Shown here piece by piece: positions 26,940-35,726 of a stretch of 64,000 nt of DNA. This stretch comes from JANXQG01 sp963804375 (GTDB lineage Bacteria > Planctomycetota > Planctomycetia > Pirellulales > Thermoguttaceae). The stretch spans positions 1 through 64,000 of the forward strand of contig CAWDQE010000024.1 in the NCBI GenBank assembly GCA_963804375.1, written 5' to 3'. Under the pieces are notes generated by a model. The model was not told where the DNA came from, made no database searches, and saw only the letters and a list, made by a program, of their open reading frames with translations. Positions within the stretch are counted from its first letter, which is position 1, and every line of letters begins with the position of its first letter. The position numbers were made by a program, and so were the translations under genes.

Positions 26940-27278
26940 GCAGCCCGGCGAACCGAAGGTTAAGCACGCTGCACGAAGCAACCCGCTATCGTAACGATGC
27001 ACAGCGGTCTGCCGTAAACATCGTCGTCGTCGGCACAACTCCCTCAGACGGGTGATGATTCTCGCTTTGTCCCACTCTCTTCGCCGTTCGACGACGGCGA
27101 CCTTGATTCCGGCCGCACGCAGAGCGTTCCGCCATGAGCCGAAGTGACGAAACGCCCCAGAGCAGAGCTGGCTTGACGCTTCTTTGACCGCCTCGCAATT
27201 CAAAGGAAGGCCGTTTCGTTCGCGCCGCAGAATCGCCAGAATCACGGACTCGCGGTTCCGGAATGGTGACGTTGTCAT
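26940..27278 (-). pseudogene. Homing-endonuclease-associated repeat protein, truncated
   Basis: The first repeat is complete (RNRESVILAILRRERNGLPL...FRHFGSWRNALRAAG). The second (WDKARIITRLRELCRR...LTFGS) is cut at the junction near 26940. The FGSW-x-x-AL-x-x-AG ending is the hallmark of these DNA-binding repeats. A nuclease domain is not present. Confidence 0.7.
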
Positions 27279-27286
27279 GTGCCCAC

Positions 27287-28085
27287 CTACCCTTCGGCGT
27301 TGGTGATGATCTCCTGGAAGGAGGCCAGAATGTCCGGATGGGACTCACGCAGGTAGGTCGCGATGCGTTCTTTGGTCACCAGCAGTCGCACGTAGATCAC
27401 CAGCTTCAGCAGGTTGATCGAGTACTGGCGGTACAAGGTGGTGTAGAAGTCGTGTTTCTCCTCGGCATCGGCCAGCCTCTTGAGCAAATCCGACTTGCGC
27501 TGCTCGCTGCGGGCCCAAGGATTCTTCACGCCCGTGCGGTTCTTGGCGCGAGCGTGCTGGGGAGTCTTGAGGACCAGGCTGCGCACAAAGGGCACGCTGT
27601 AGTCCTTGTAGTTCTCCATGGTCCTGAGGATTTCTTCCTGTCGCTTGGGCGTGACGTAACTCAGTTCCAGAACGCAGGCCTTATTGGATGCAACAGCTTC
27701 AAAAGGGTGGCGTTCAGTCGGTGGGCAATGTGCGCGATTCCCAAGGCGGCGGCGATGGTCTTCTCGTCGAGTTCGTCGAGGGATTTCTTGATTATCCGGC
27801 TTTCTTGAAGCGGCGACAAGCGATTCACCATGCGATCGCTGGTGAAGGACTCCTTTTCCGGTGCAAAAATGTACGGCACCGTCTCCACCCCCAGTTCAAT
27901 CAAGATGCGGTAACGCTGATGTCCGTTGAGGATGATGTAGTAGTCGTCCTCGGGAAAGACCAGCAGCGGTTCAATAAGCCCCACGGCGAGAATGCTCGCC
28001 CGGATTCGTTGGTACTCCCGTTTGCTGATCTTGCGCTCGTGCCGGGGCCGGAAGGGCAGTTCCGCCTTCTCGAATGACCTGATGT
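27287..28085 (-). pseudogene. ParB/RepB-like protein, frameshifted
   Basis: The N-terminal part (KISKREYQRIRASILAVGLI, then YYIILNGHQRYRILIELG) is a ParB nuclease-like domain with the GHQRY motif. A helix-turn-helix region (LSPLQESRIIKKSL) follows. Near 27700 the frame shifts, and the protein continues as ELSYVTPKRQEEILRTMENY to the stop at 27287. The start is also damaged: a perfect GGGAGGTGA ribosome-binding site at about 28105 is followed by CTG, not ATG. It was probably a plasmid or element partition/regulator gene. Confidence 0.7.
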
Positions 28086-28229
28086 TTTCAAAGACCAGTT
28101 TTGAGAATCACCTCCCGTGTTTCGCTCCTTCCCGCCTTCTCAGTTCCCGCCTGACCGACGACACCGAGCCTTATCTCGGCAGGACACCTCACCGAAGGGG
28201 TTGCTGTTGGCCTACTTGCATGGCCTTGC

Positions 28230-28655
28230 TCCCTGGCAGACGAGATGGCGCTTTTCTGATATAATGTACGCGACTTTCTGACAAATGACCAAGCCCGACA
28301 GAAGGCGGGGATAAATCGAGCGCGGGTTTTCTGAATAGACCGCGAGACGGTTGGCGCTTTGCGCCGGGTCGCTGTTCGGAAAACTACGTCTGGCACTGGG
28401 CCCTTGCAACCACAAAGAAACTGCTCAATTCTGCCAAATCCCATCGCCCAACTGTCCAGGATCGATAGAATGCCGATGAAATCCCGCGTTTTTCCCCGTC
28501 CGCAGGCACAGAGAATTGCGCAAAGAATTCATAGGAAACGTGGGAAAACAGGCCAAAACGGTGGGAAGTATGGAAAAACATGGAAACACGCAAACTAATA
28601 TATAGACAGGAGTTACGTCAATGGTAAGTGTCGGCATTGTTGGAATCGGTTTCAT
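28230..28655 (-). repeat. Dispersed ~420-bp repeat, copy B
   Basis: Inverted counterpart of 5125-5545, with the same block order: CCCACCGTT, GCCTGTTTTCCCACG, AAAACGCGGGATTTCAT, TCCTGGACAG and CGGTCTATTCAGAAAACCC, ending in an ACATTATA-x-CAGA motif. It sits between the ParB remnant and the DUF1902 antitoxin. I see no gene in 28100-28900. Confidence 0.8.
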
Positions 28656-28901
28656 GGGCATGAAGGCATCCTGATTTGTTGCATGTCAGGCGGCGACCCG
28701 AGATCGGGTGCATCGCACATAGCGCCGGCTCGCATCCCTGCAAGATTTCGCCGCTTCCATGCCGGCGACCGGGGGCACTCATTGCCGTCCCCCGGACCTC
28801 CGGCTGAGCCTTTCTCTGTGCCGGGAAATAGCGCTCAGGAAACTGCCGCTGCTCAGGCATCGAATGAACCATTTGGCAAGGATATACGTTGGCTAGGATA
28901 T

Positions 28902-29141
28902 ATGGGCAAAGTGTATAAAATTGAAGCATTGTGGGATGGCGAGGCTAAAGTGTGGGTCGCGGAAGGTGTTGATGTGCCCGGATTATGCACCGAGGCGGCG
29001 ACTATGGAACAATTGCTGAAAAAGCTGGAAGTAATGGTGCCAGAAATGCTGGCAGCTAATGGCGTGCTTCCTGCTGACCAAAGCGAGGTCCGCTTTGAGT
29101 TAACCGGAAGAATCAGCGGCATCGGTAAGCTCAATGGCTAA
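28902..29141 (+). CDS. DUF1902/HicB-like antitoxin
   Basis: 79 residues: YKIEALWDGEAKVWVA, EGVDVPGLCTEAAT, a helix with LLKKLEVMVPEM, and a final beta strand. This is the DUF1902 fold of HicB-type antitoxins, which pair with HicA mRNA interferases. ATG 28902 is preceded by TAGGATAT. The toxin normally follows with a short overlap; here the ATGGCTAAG start is present at 29134 but the gene is cut after about nine codons. The antitoxin is therefore an orphan. Confidence 0.75.
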   Translation: MGKVYKIEALWDGEAKVWVAEGVDVPGLCTEAATMEQLLKKLEVMVPEMLAANGVLPADQSEVRFELTGRISGIGKLNG

Positions 29142-29160
29142 GAGCTTGACGCGACAACTC
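29134..29160 (+). pseudogene. HicA-type toxin stub
   Basis: ATG 29134 overlaps the antitoxin stop and encodes MAKSLTRQL, the expected beginning of a HicA-like toxin. The sequence then runs into the end of the oppositely oriented gene at 29159. All but the first residues of the toxin are lost. Confidence 0.5.
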
Positions 29161-29893
29161 ACAATTCTACGTCTTGGGACGAGGGCTGGTCGGACTGCTC
29201 GGGCAAGATCGGTGGTTCGGGCTGCTCCGCGATGCCAGGGTCGTCGAAGATGGCGTGCTGTTTGGTCAGTTCGTCGCGCTTCGCGGCGAACGCACTCTCG
29301 ACCTGCGCAGTCAGGGACTTGTTGAACGCTTTGATCTGCTTATTGATGATCGCCGCGCACGACGAAAGTTGCCCGCAGTTCAGTTGAATGTCAGCCTTCT
29401 CGCGCTGGGTGTCGTCTGGGGTGTCCCAGAGGATCACGTCGAACTGGACCGTTTTGCCAATGACCTCCCCTTTGGGAAAAGTCATGCCGCACGGGTTCGG
29501 AGCGTACTCCAGCAGCGTCGGGTCTCCGATGAACGGAATCGACATCCTGGCCACCATCCTGTTGATTACGTCCTTACAGACAACCCCCTCGTTTTCGTCG
29601 TCGAACCTACCACTTGCGAGCATAGGGCCTGCCATCGAGTTATCAGGGGTTGCCGACCGGCCGACTTTTTCGGTTCGGTAATTGCGGGTCATCCGGTCGA
29701 ACTGAATGACAAGCGGCTCGATGAGCGAATCCTTCACCAGTTGCTCAAGGAATGAGTCGGTCATCTGGGCGAGGTCAGAGATTTTCCTAATCTTTTCTAC
29801 GATGCACCGTCTGCGCTCCTCCAGCACGCTGGATAGGCCCGGCTCAGCGCTCGTCGGAATCCCCTTGCTGAATAGGTTGGAATTGAGGAACAT
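29159..29893 (-). CDS. Hypothetical protein, 244 aa
   Basis: Starts at ATG 29893 (MFLNSNLFSKGIPTSAEPGL). An N-terminal basic coiled region (EKIRKISDLAQMTDSFLEQL) is followed by a core with IPFIGDPTLLEYAPNPCG and VIGKTVQFDVILWDTPDD, then a helical RDELTKQHAIFDDPGI tail. It looks conserved and well folded. I have a sense of similar planctomycete and proteobacterial hypotheticals but cannot name a function. The C-terminus may be shortened by the junction with the antitoxin locus. Confidence 0.6.
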   Translation of the reverse strand: MFLNSNLFSKGIPTSAEPGLSSVLEERRRCIVEKIRKISDLAQMTDSFLEQLVKDSLIEPLVIQFDRMTRNYRTEKVGRSATPDNSMAGPMLASGRFDDENEGVVCKDVINRMVARMSIPFIGDPTLLEYAPNPCGMTFPKGEVIGKTVQFDVILWDTPDDTQREKADIQLNCGQLSSCAAIINKQIKAFNKSLTAQVESAFAAKRDELTKQHAIFDDPGIAEQPEPPILPEQSDQPSSQDVEL

Positions 29894-30571
29894 GATTGAC
29901 TTCGCCGAGCATCGAAAAGTTACCAATCGCCCGCAATCCAACATTCTACCAATCCGCCGGAAAACACGAACGTGACCGCTAACCTGATCGCCACGGGGAC
30001 TATGCCGGGCCGACGCCGATACCCGGTCGGCATCGGACCTTTGGCCGTCATTTTCCCCGGGAAAGCGTTTAAGAAGCAAAAGTCGATTGCTTTGCCTAAA
30101 GCGCCCAGATTGCTGGCGTCAGTGTCGCCGTGGTGCCGGTGCCGGATCGGCCGTCAGGCAGGCTCGCATGGCTCGCTTCTGGCGTCCGTGGCGCGTAGAG
30201 TCGCTGGCCTTGGTGCCGACCGGCGGCTATACTGGATCGGTGGGATGCGCTACAAGCCGAAAGCCTGCCGCATCCTGTTGACTGGAAAGAATCGGGAGAC
30301 CAAGCTGCTGTCCGACTGGCCCCGGTGGGGGTATGGCCCGTGGCGGCACGGGCATAAAAAATGAATGCGGTGAATCGTAAGTATCAATCCTGATTCGACT
30401 TACCGTCATCCATCCGTCGCCGCATGATGGCGTCCCAACCGCCCAAACCGGCCAGAAAAAGTTCAATAGCCGTCTTGTTGCCCCGACTGCGACGTAACAC
30501 AGAATCCCGTCAATGGTTGCGAATGTGACTCTTGACGGGATTTGAACTTTACAAGCAACGTTGTCACAGTG
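29894..30571. other. No supported gene; one direct-repeat copy
   Basis: Frames here are arginine-rich shadows. The left copy of the AGAAAAAG-TTCAATAGCC repeat lies at 30452-30477. Nothing else is recognised. Confidence 0.45.
30452..30477. repeat. Left direct repeat flanking the methyltransferase gene
   Basis: CCAGAAAAAGTTCAATAGCC followed by GTCTTG. It matches 31521-31546 at all but two positions (CC/TC and TTC/CTC). On the minus strand both copies read KTAIELFL, followed by a conserved-looking W, so they may be the tail of a duplicated coding sequence. Confidence 0.75.
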
Positions 30572-31444
30572 CTAAGTTTTCGCCACCAGAAATTCCTCTG
30601 AATTACTGGGCGGACGCAGGCCATCCGCCCTATCGGCGAAGTAGCGCTGGGTAAGATCGGCTGCCGACACGTGCTGGACGTCTCGAAAGCCAGCTTCGCG
30701 GGCCATCGCGAGAATTTCCGTCGGCATGAAGAAGCTGACGAACGGCGTCCCGCTCGCTCTCGCCCCCTCCACCGCTCGTTCCATCCCGGGACGTACTTCG
30801 GGGTCCGCCATTTCAATTGGAAGCAAGAACAACATCGCGAGCGTTGAGCCCGGTGTCAGTGCCGCGACCTGGCGCAGCGTTGCTGCGATCGCGTCCTTGG
30901 TCAGGTACATACTGACACCCGTGGACGCCACGACCGCAGGCCGCCCAGAGTCGAATCCCGACGCCACCAACCGCTCCCACCATGCATCGCCAACCTCGAA
31001 GTTGACTGGCACGAGCCGCAGGAATGACGGGATGCCGAAGCCGAGATCGACGAGGCGCTGACGCTTCCATTCCTGCGGGCCATACTGATCGATTTCGAAC
31101 ACGAGCAGGCGGGTGGCAAGTTCCGGCTGACGCTGGGCAAACGTGTCCAGGCCCGCTCCGAGAATGACGTACTGTCCGACTCCACGGGCAGCCTGTTCTG
31201 CGACGAGATCTTCGACGAAGCGGGCACGAGCCACGATGGAAGCGCGGAAGGGCCGCGTGAACGGGCTCATGTCCGGACGATTGCGCCATCCATCATCGGG
31301 AGCCACCAACTTTAGGCCCACTTTGTCTTCGAAGACATGCGGCGGCGAATCGACTTCTACGTGCAACGCCCGCCACAAGGCGGTCCGCACCGCCGTGTTG
31401 TCGGGTGCCGAGATTTGATTGTCCCGGCTCATGTTTTCCTGCAT
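30572..31444 (-). CDS. Leucine carboxyl methyltransferase family (PPM-type) SAM methyltransferase
   Basis: 290 residues. Family landmarks are the N-terminal TAVRTALWRALHVEVD, the ARFVEDLVAEQAARGVGQYV helix leading to the motif I strand VILGAGLDTFAQR, the acidic VFEIDQ, and the STGVSMYLTKDAI loop. GGAG lies 7 nt upstream of ATG 31444. Bacterial members are secreted or cytosolic methyltransferases of unknown substrate. The gene is bracketed by two near-identical 26-bp direct repeats, so it may have arrived as a cassette. Confidence 0.8.
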   Translation of the reverse strand: MQENMSRDNQISAPDNTAVRTALWRALHVEVDSPPHVFEDKVGLKLVAPDDGWRNRPDMSPFTRPFRASIVARARFVEDLVAEQAARGVGQYVILGAGLDTFAQRQPELATRLLVFEIDQYGPQEWKRQRLVDLGFGIPSFLRLVPVNFEVGDAWWERLVASGFDSGRPAVVASTGVSMYLTKDAIAATLRQVAALTPGSTLAMLFLLPIEMADPEVRPGMERAVEGARASGTPFVSFFMPTEILAMAREAGFRDVQHVSAADLTQRYFADRADGLRPPSNSEEFLVAKT

Positions 31445-31520
31445 CGATTTTCTCCATACGCTTCGGCGGGAAGTTTATTCACCACACGCCGTAATAAATC
31501 CTCCCAAGTATGCAACACTG

Positions 31521-31546
31521 TCAGAAAAAGCTCAATAGCCGTCTTG
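31521..31546. repeat. Right direct repeat flanking the methyltransferase gene
   Basis: TCAGAAAAAGCTCAATAGCC followed by GTCTTG, in the same orientation as 30452-30477. Confidence 0.75.
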
Positions 31547-31736
31547 CCATCCCGATTTGTTGCAGTGGCAATGCGTTGATGTTGCAGTGGAGTTGAACCT
31601 GGGTGGAACAAGCCAGTGCCGGTGGTGCGGCCGTAAAGCTCAGGGTGGCGGGGTGCGTCAGAACACCGGAGAGTAAGCGACCGGACTGTTCGCGACTTTG
31701 GCCGCGAGCCCGAATTGGCAAAGATTTGGCAAGACA

Positions 31737-31766
31737 TTGGAAATATCACCGCCATGCGAGTATAAT
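31737..31766 (+). promoter_or_regulatory. Sigma70-like promoter of tRNA-like RNA, copy 1
   Basis: TTGGAA, an 18-bp spacer and TATAAT. The same spacing with TTGGCA and TACAAT occurs at 43277-43306 ahead of the second copy. Confidence 0.65.
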
Positions 31767-31772
31767 GCGAGT

Positions 31773-31917
31773 GGACGGCTTACACGTCGTAAGCCGATGA
31801 CATTTCACAGCTTGCAGCATCACAGCAACGTTACGGCGATGTGACCGACCGGCAGACAAGCCAGGTTGATGGCCTGGTGGCGGCAAGGTCGTGCAGGTTC
31901 AAGTCCTGTTTCCCGCA
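31773..31917 (+). ncRNA. Hairpin plus tRNA-Leu-like RNA, copy 1
   Basis: The predicted transcript starts with a hairpin (CGGCTTAC, loop ACGTC, GTAAGCCG). A class II tRNA-like domain follows at 31833-31917: a D arm (GACCGACCGGCAGACA), the stem-loop CCAGG TTGATGG CCTGG, a long variable arm, the T arm GCAGG TTCAAGT CCTGT and the end TTCCCGCA. It resembles tRNA-Leu(TAG), but the anticodon position reads GAT and the 5' acceptor strand (ACGGCGA) pairs with only about five of seven bases. It is either a degenerate tRNA or a tRNA-derived RNA with another role. Confidence 0.5.
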
Positions 31918-31958
31918 TTTCATTGATAGATAATGACTTACGGCACGGAAGCCCGGCT

Positions 31959-32030
31959 TTGATCGTAACCTTGCCAACTGCCAGCCACCCCCCCGCTAGC
32001 GATGACAGCAGTTGGCAAGGTTACGATCAA
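31959..32030. repeat. Perfect 23-bp inverted repeat with 26-bp spacer
   Basis: Arms 31959-31981 and 32008-32030 are exact reverse complements (right arm GCAGTTGGCAAGGTTACGAT plus CAA). It lies at the downstream end of the broken surface-protein gene. One arm recurs singly at 20640. Confidence 0.85.
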
Positions 32031-33277
32031 GGCATCCTGTCCTTCCAACTCCCATCGGCAATGTGTGAAAACCAATCCAAGGCGGTCCAAATTGGGTCGC
32101 CGCCGGTATCGTCCAACTGAACAACGGCAGCGCCTGGTTCACTGTGAGCGTTGTCGTCTGCGTGGCCGTCTGGTAGTCGGTTGTGTCCGCTGGCGTGAAG
32201 GTCACTGAAAGCGTGTGGCTACCCACAGAGATCACTGTCCCGATGCCAGGCGTGTAAGTGAAACTCCCTGGCACGTTGGACGAGGCGTCCAACTGCGTAC
32301 CGCTCAAGGCCGTTCCGTACGCAATTGCTGCCGCGCTGTTCCACGTAATCGTAGGGGTCTGTCGAGCTTGCTCGGACTGACCGGAGGCAGCAACGCTTCG
32401 CGCTCGTTCCAGTTGTCGGTTTAGACGACGCCACGGAAGCTATCGCCGGAACCGTCTCAGGCGCTGCCGGCTGGCTACTCAGCATGGTCTGGTTGGCCAA
32501 GTTGCTCATGGGCCCCGCGGAAGAACTGATATCAACGTCCGCGGTGGCAGCCGTGGCGATGCCCATTTTCGCTGCTGTTGTAGTCCCGGCTGCCACGCCC
32601 GAAACAGGTGCCGCATCGGTCACCGGCGGCACGTTCCCATTTGTTTGTGTGGCGAACAGCAATTGATCCGCCCCGTTTACAAAGGACGCTATAAATGTTC
32701 CTGCAGTCTTATCCAACGAAACGGTGATTTTGGGGCTGACCGTGCCTATCGTGCCGACGAGACTGTTGTTGGCCGATATGTTGCCCGTCGTTGTTCCCTC
32801 CCCGTTTGCCCAAGTAACCGCGCCCGCGGCAGCCGCCGATCCGGTATTCCAGACCGGGCTCTCGACCACGTAATTTGCAAAGCTGTAGGGGCTGGTTCCG
32901 GCTAGGGCCACCACTCCGCCGGAACCGACGAGGGAGCCCGACGTGGTGCCGACAAGGCTGGTGTTCATGCTGACCTCGGACACGCTGCCAGTCGTTGTTT
33001 CTCCCGTGGTCCCGTTTACCCAAGTGACGGCCCCGGCGTTAAGAGCCGCACCATCGTTCCAGTCGGGGCTGGCTACCACATAATCGCCGTTGCCCAGAAC
33101 TGTCACGCCGCCCGAGCCGACAAAGCTACCGGCGGTCGTGCCGAGGAGGCTGTTGTCCCTGTTGACGGTATTGTTGTCGGCGGTCTTGCCGTCCGCCGTT
33201 GTTCCCGCGGTCCCGTTTACCCAGGTAACGGCCCCGGCGTTAAGAGCCGCACCATTGTTCCAGTCGGGGCTGAGCAA
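31996..33277 (-). pseudogene. Continuation of the surface protein after frameshifts
   Basis: Repeats of the same type continue here in a different frame (SLVGTTSGSLVGSGGVVAL, AGAVTWVNGT), followed by a beta-strand stretch. After another frameshift near 32370 comes a bacterial Ig-like/MBG-type domain (PTITWNSAAAIAYGTALSGT, FTYTPGIGTVISVGSHTLSV, VTFTPADTTDYQTAT). That domain is cut short near the 23-bp inverted repeat. At least two frameshifts and the truncation make the gene non-functional as it stands. Confidence 0.75.
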
Positions 33278-34994
33278 CCACGTAATTGCCGTTGGCCAGG
33301 GCTACCACACCACCGGAGCCAACGTAGTCGCCTGCGGTGCTGCCGACGAAGCTGTTGGCGGCAGACACGACGCCCGGCGTTTCCACGGTTGCTCCGTTCT
33401 CCTCGGTGACTGCCCCGAGGTCCGCCGCCGAGTCGGTGCGCCAGTAGGGGCTCTTGATCACATAGTCTCCATTGGTCAAAGCTACCACCCCGCCGGTGCC
33501 AACAAGACTATTAGCGGTGCTCCCGACCACACTGTTGGTTGCGGACACCGGGCCGGAGCTTCCACCATTCCCGTTCGCCAAGGTGACTGCCCCCGCATCC
33601 GTTTCGGATCCGATGCTGCACTCAGGGCTGTCCACCACGTAGTTGTCGGAAGGACTTGACAGGGGCACCACGCCGCCAATACCAATAAGACTATAAGGGG
33701 TTTCGCCATAAAGGCTATTGGATTCGCTTACCGCGCCGATTGTAATGCCCGAAACTCCGTTGCCCCAGGTCACGGCCCCCGCATCCGGGACGCCGTCGTC
33801 GTTCCAAAGAGGACTAACGACTACATAGTTGGGACTGCTGCTGCTAATGGCGGTAAGGGGAACCACCCCGCCCGAGCCGACGAGGCTACCGCTTGTGATT
33901 CCGACGAGGCTGTTCTCGCTGCTCACGACGGACTTGCCGTCGGTCGTTTCGCCGGTGCCCCCGTTTACCCAAGTAACGGCCCCGGCGTTAAGATACGCAC
34001 CATTGTTCCAGTCGGGACTAACGACCACATAGTTGCTGACGCTTTGACTTGCTTTCAGAACTGTCACTCCACCGGAGCCGACAAAGCAACCGGTTGTGGT
34101 GCCGACGAGGCTGTTGACGTTGTTCACGATGTCGTTGACGACGGACTCGCCGTCCACCGTTGTTCCCGTGGTCCCGTTTACCCAAGTAACCGCCCCGGCA
34201 TTCACGGCCGAACCATTGCTGCCATCAGGGTTGGTCCAATCAGGGCTGTCCACCACGAAGTTGTTGCTGGGGGATAATGCCACAACCCCGCCAGAACCGA
34301 CGTAGTCGCCGGAAGTGCTGCCGACAAGGCTGTTTTCGGCCAACACCTGTCCAGTTTCGGCAGCACCGGATACGAACGTCACCGCCCCTACGTCCGCCGC
34401 CTTGGCACTGCTCCAGTCGGGGCTCTCTACCACGTAATTGCCGTTGGCCAGGGGCAGCACACCGCCGGAGCCGACGTAGTCGCCAGCGATGTTGCCGACA
34501 AGGCTGTTGGCGGGCGACACTACGCCGCTAACTCCGTTGCCCGCGCCTCCATCCCCCAACGTAACGGCTCCCTCGCCGCCGTTCCAGTACTGACTCTTAA
34601 TCACATAATCGAACGCGCCGTCGGAAAGGGCCGTCAGTCCGCCGGAGCCAACCATGTCGTACGGATGTGAACCCCTCAGCGTGCTGATCAACGTCCCGCC
34701 CTGGTTGAACAGGTACACGGCTCCGGCCTCGGTGCCGCCGGCGTTATCGAAGGGCGCGGTGACCACCACGTTCGCGTTGCCGAGGGCCAGCACGGTGGCG
34801 CCGAACTCGTCGAACGGGGAAGGATGAGGATCGACGAACGGGGCGACGGCGGTCAGGAGGACACGGTTTTCCAGTGGTTCCAACTTCAGGCGCACAGATC
34901 GATGCCGAGTGTTTTTTTTCGTGCGGCTTGGCCGATTTCGAGGGGATTTGAAGCACTCGGCTAGAAGACGGCGTACGGCATGTAAGCAGAACAC
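33240..34994 (-). CDS. LEPR-leader surface protein with DUF5650-type repeats (N-terminal part)
   Basis: GTG 34994 is the start because GGAGG lies 9 nt upstream. The leader (SVRLKLEPLENRVLLTAVAP) is the planctomycete LEPR-x-LL export signature. After a ~60-residue FG-GAP-like segment (FDEFGATVLALGNANVVVTA) come about nine ~60-residue repeats, each with NSLVGxTxGDYVGSGGVxAL, NYVVxSPDWNN and AGAVTWVNG motifs. The repeats probably form a beta-propeller or beta-helix on the cell surface or outside the cell. The frame stops at 33240 inside a repeat, and the same repeats continue in another frame, so the natural protein was much longer. Confidence 0.75.
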   Translation of the reverse strand: MFCLHAVRRLLAECFKSPRNRPSRTKKNTRHRSVRLKLEPLENRVLLTAVAPFVDPHPSPFDEFGATVLALGNANVVVTAPFDNAGGTEAGAVYLFNQGGTLISTLRGSHPYDMVGSGGLTALSDGAFDYVIKSQYWNGGEGAVTLGDGGAGNGVSGVVSPANSLVGNIAGDYVGSGGVLPLANGNYVVESPDWSSAKAADVGAVTFVSGAAETGQVLAENSLVGSTSGDYVGSGGVVALSPSNNFVVDSPDWTNPDGSNGSAVNAGAVTWVNGTTGTTVDGESVVNDIVNNVNSLVGTTTGCFVGSGGVTVLKASQSVSNYVVVSPDWNNGAYLNAGAVTWVNGGTGETTDGKSVVSSENSLVGITSGSLVGSGGVVPLTAISSSSPNYVVVSPLWNDDGVPDAGAVTWGNGVSGITIGAVSESNSLYGETPYSLIGIGGVVPLSSPSDNYVVDSPECSIGSETDAGAVTLANGNGGSSGPVSATNSVVGSTANSLVGTGGVVALTNGDYVIKSPYWRTDSAADLGAVTEENGATVETPGVVSAANSFVGSTAGDYVGSGGVVALANGNYVVAQPRLEQWCGS

Positions 34995-35726
34995 GAGAGG
35001 GCACCTCCGAATATTAGGAGTTGACGCTACGCGACTCGGCAAGTATAGTATACGAGAGAGGTCGTCCGCATAGTAGCCCCCCAAACTGGGCGGGGACGTG
35101 CATCCTTCGACCAATAATGTATAATGTTCGATGCGCTAATAAGAGCCATCGGGCCGTATCCGTCAAGCCCAATTTTCGCACTCCAGTGTTATTGTCACCA
35201 CGATGGGTCTAAAACCCTCGCCGTCAGGCGAAACCTTTAGGAACTGTTAAATGCCTGCAATGGCGGGCAACGCCTGCCCTTTGGATTGGGCATATTTGGC
35301 TCTTCCAGTCCGAGTGCTGACAGCATTTGTGTACGTTATGGACTTAGGCCGGGATGTGCGAAGGACTTCAGTCCGTAGCTCATCCCGGATAATGAACCCA
35401 CCGCCTTGCAGGCGGTGGTGGTTCAGTTTAATTGGCTCAAGGTCATTTGGCCGTGTTTTTTGCTCAAAGGAAGCAGCCACTGGAGGGGTAATTCGCGCCC
35501 ATTGGGGTCGGATTTGTGCCAGGACGTTCAGCAACCGGCGGATTTCAACCCGTTCGACTCCTTTAAGAGCGTTCGCTCGAACCGAAGGGAAACCGCGCTT
35601 TACGATTTTTCGACTACCAGCCTGCTGGATTGGCAATCAAATCGTTGACGATCAAAATGGCCGCTGCACGATCGGCCTCGTCCTCGGCCGATCCTCAACG
35701 TCATTCCCAAATGAAAGGACCGAAAA
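34995..35726. other. Intergenic; one strong hairpin
   Basis: No gene supported. CCACCGCCT, TGC loop, AGGCGGTGG form a 9-bp hairpin at 35398-35418. Plus-strand frames here are not protein-like. Confidence 0.5.

Noticed and set aside
29972..30364. 130-codon plus-strand frame
   Set aside because: Arg/Leu-rich, no ribosome-binding site, no recognisable motif.
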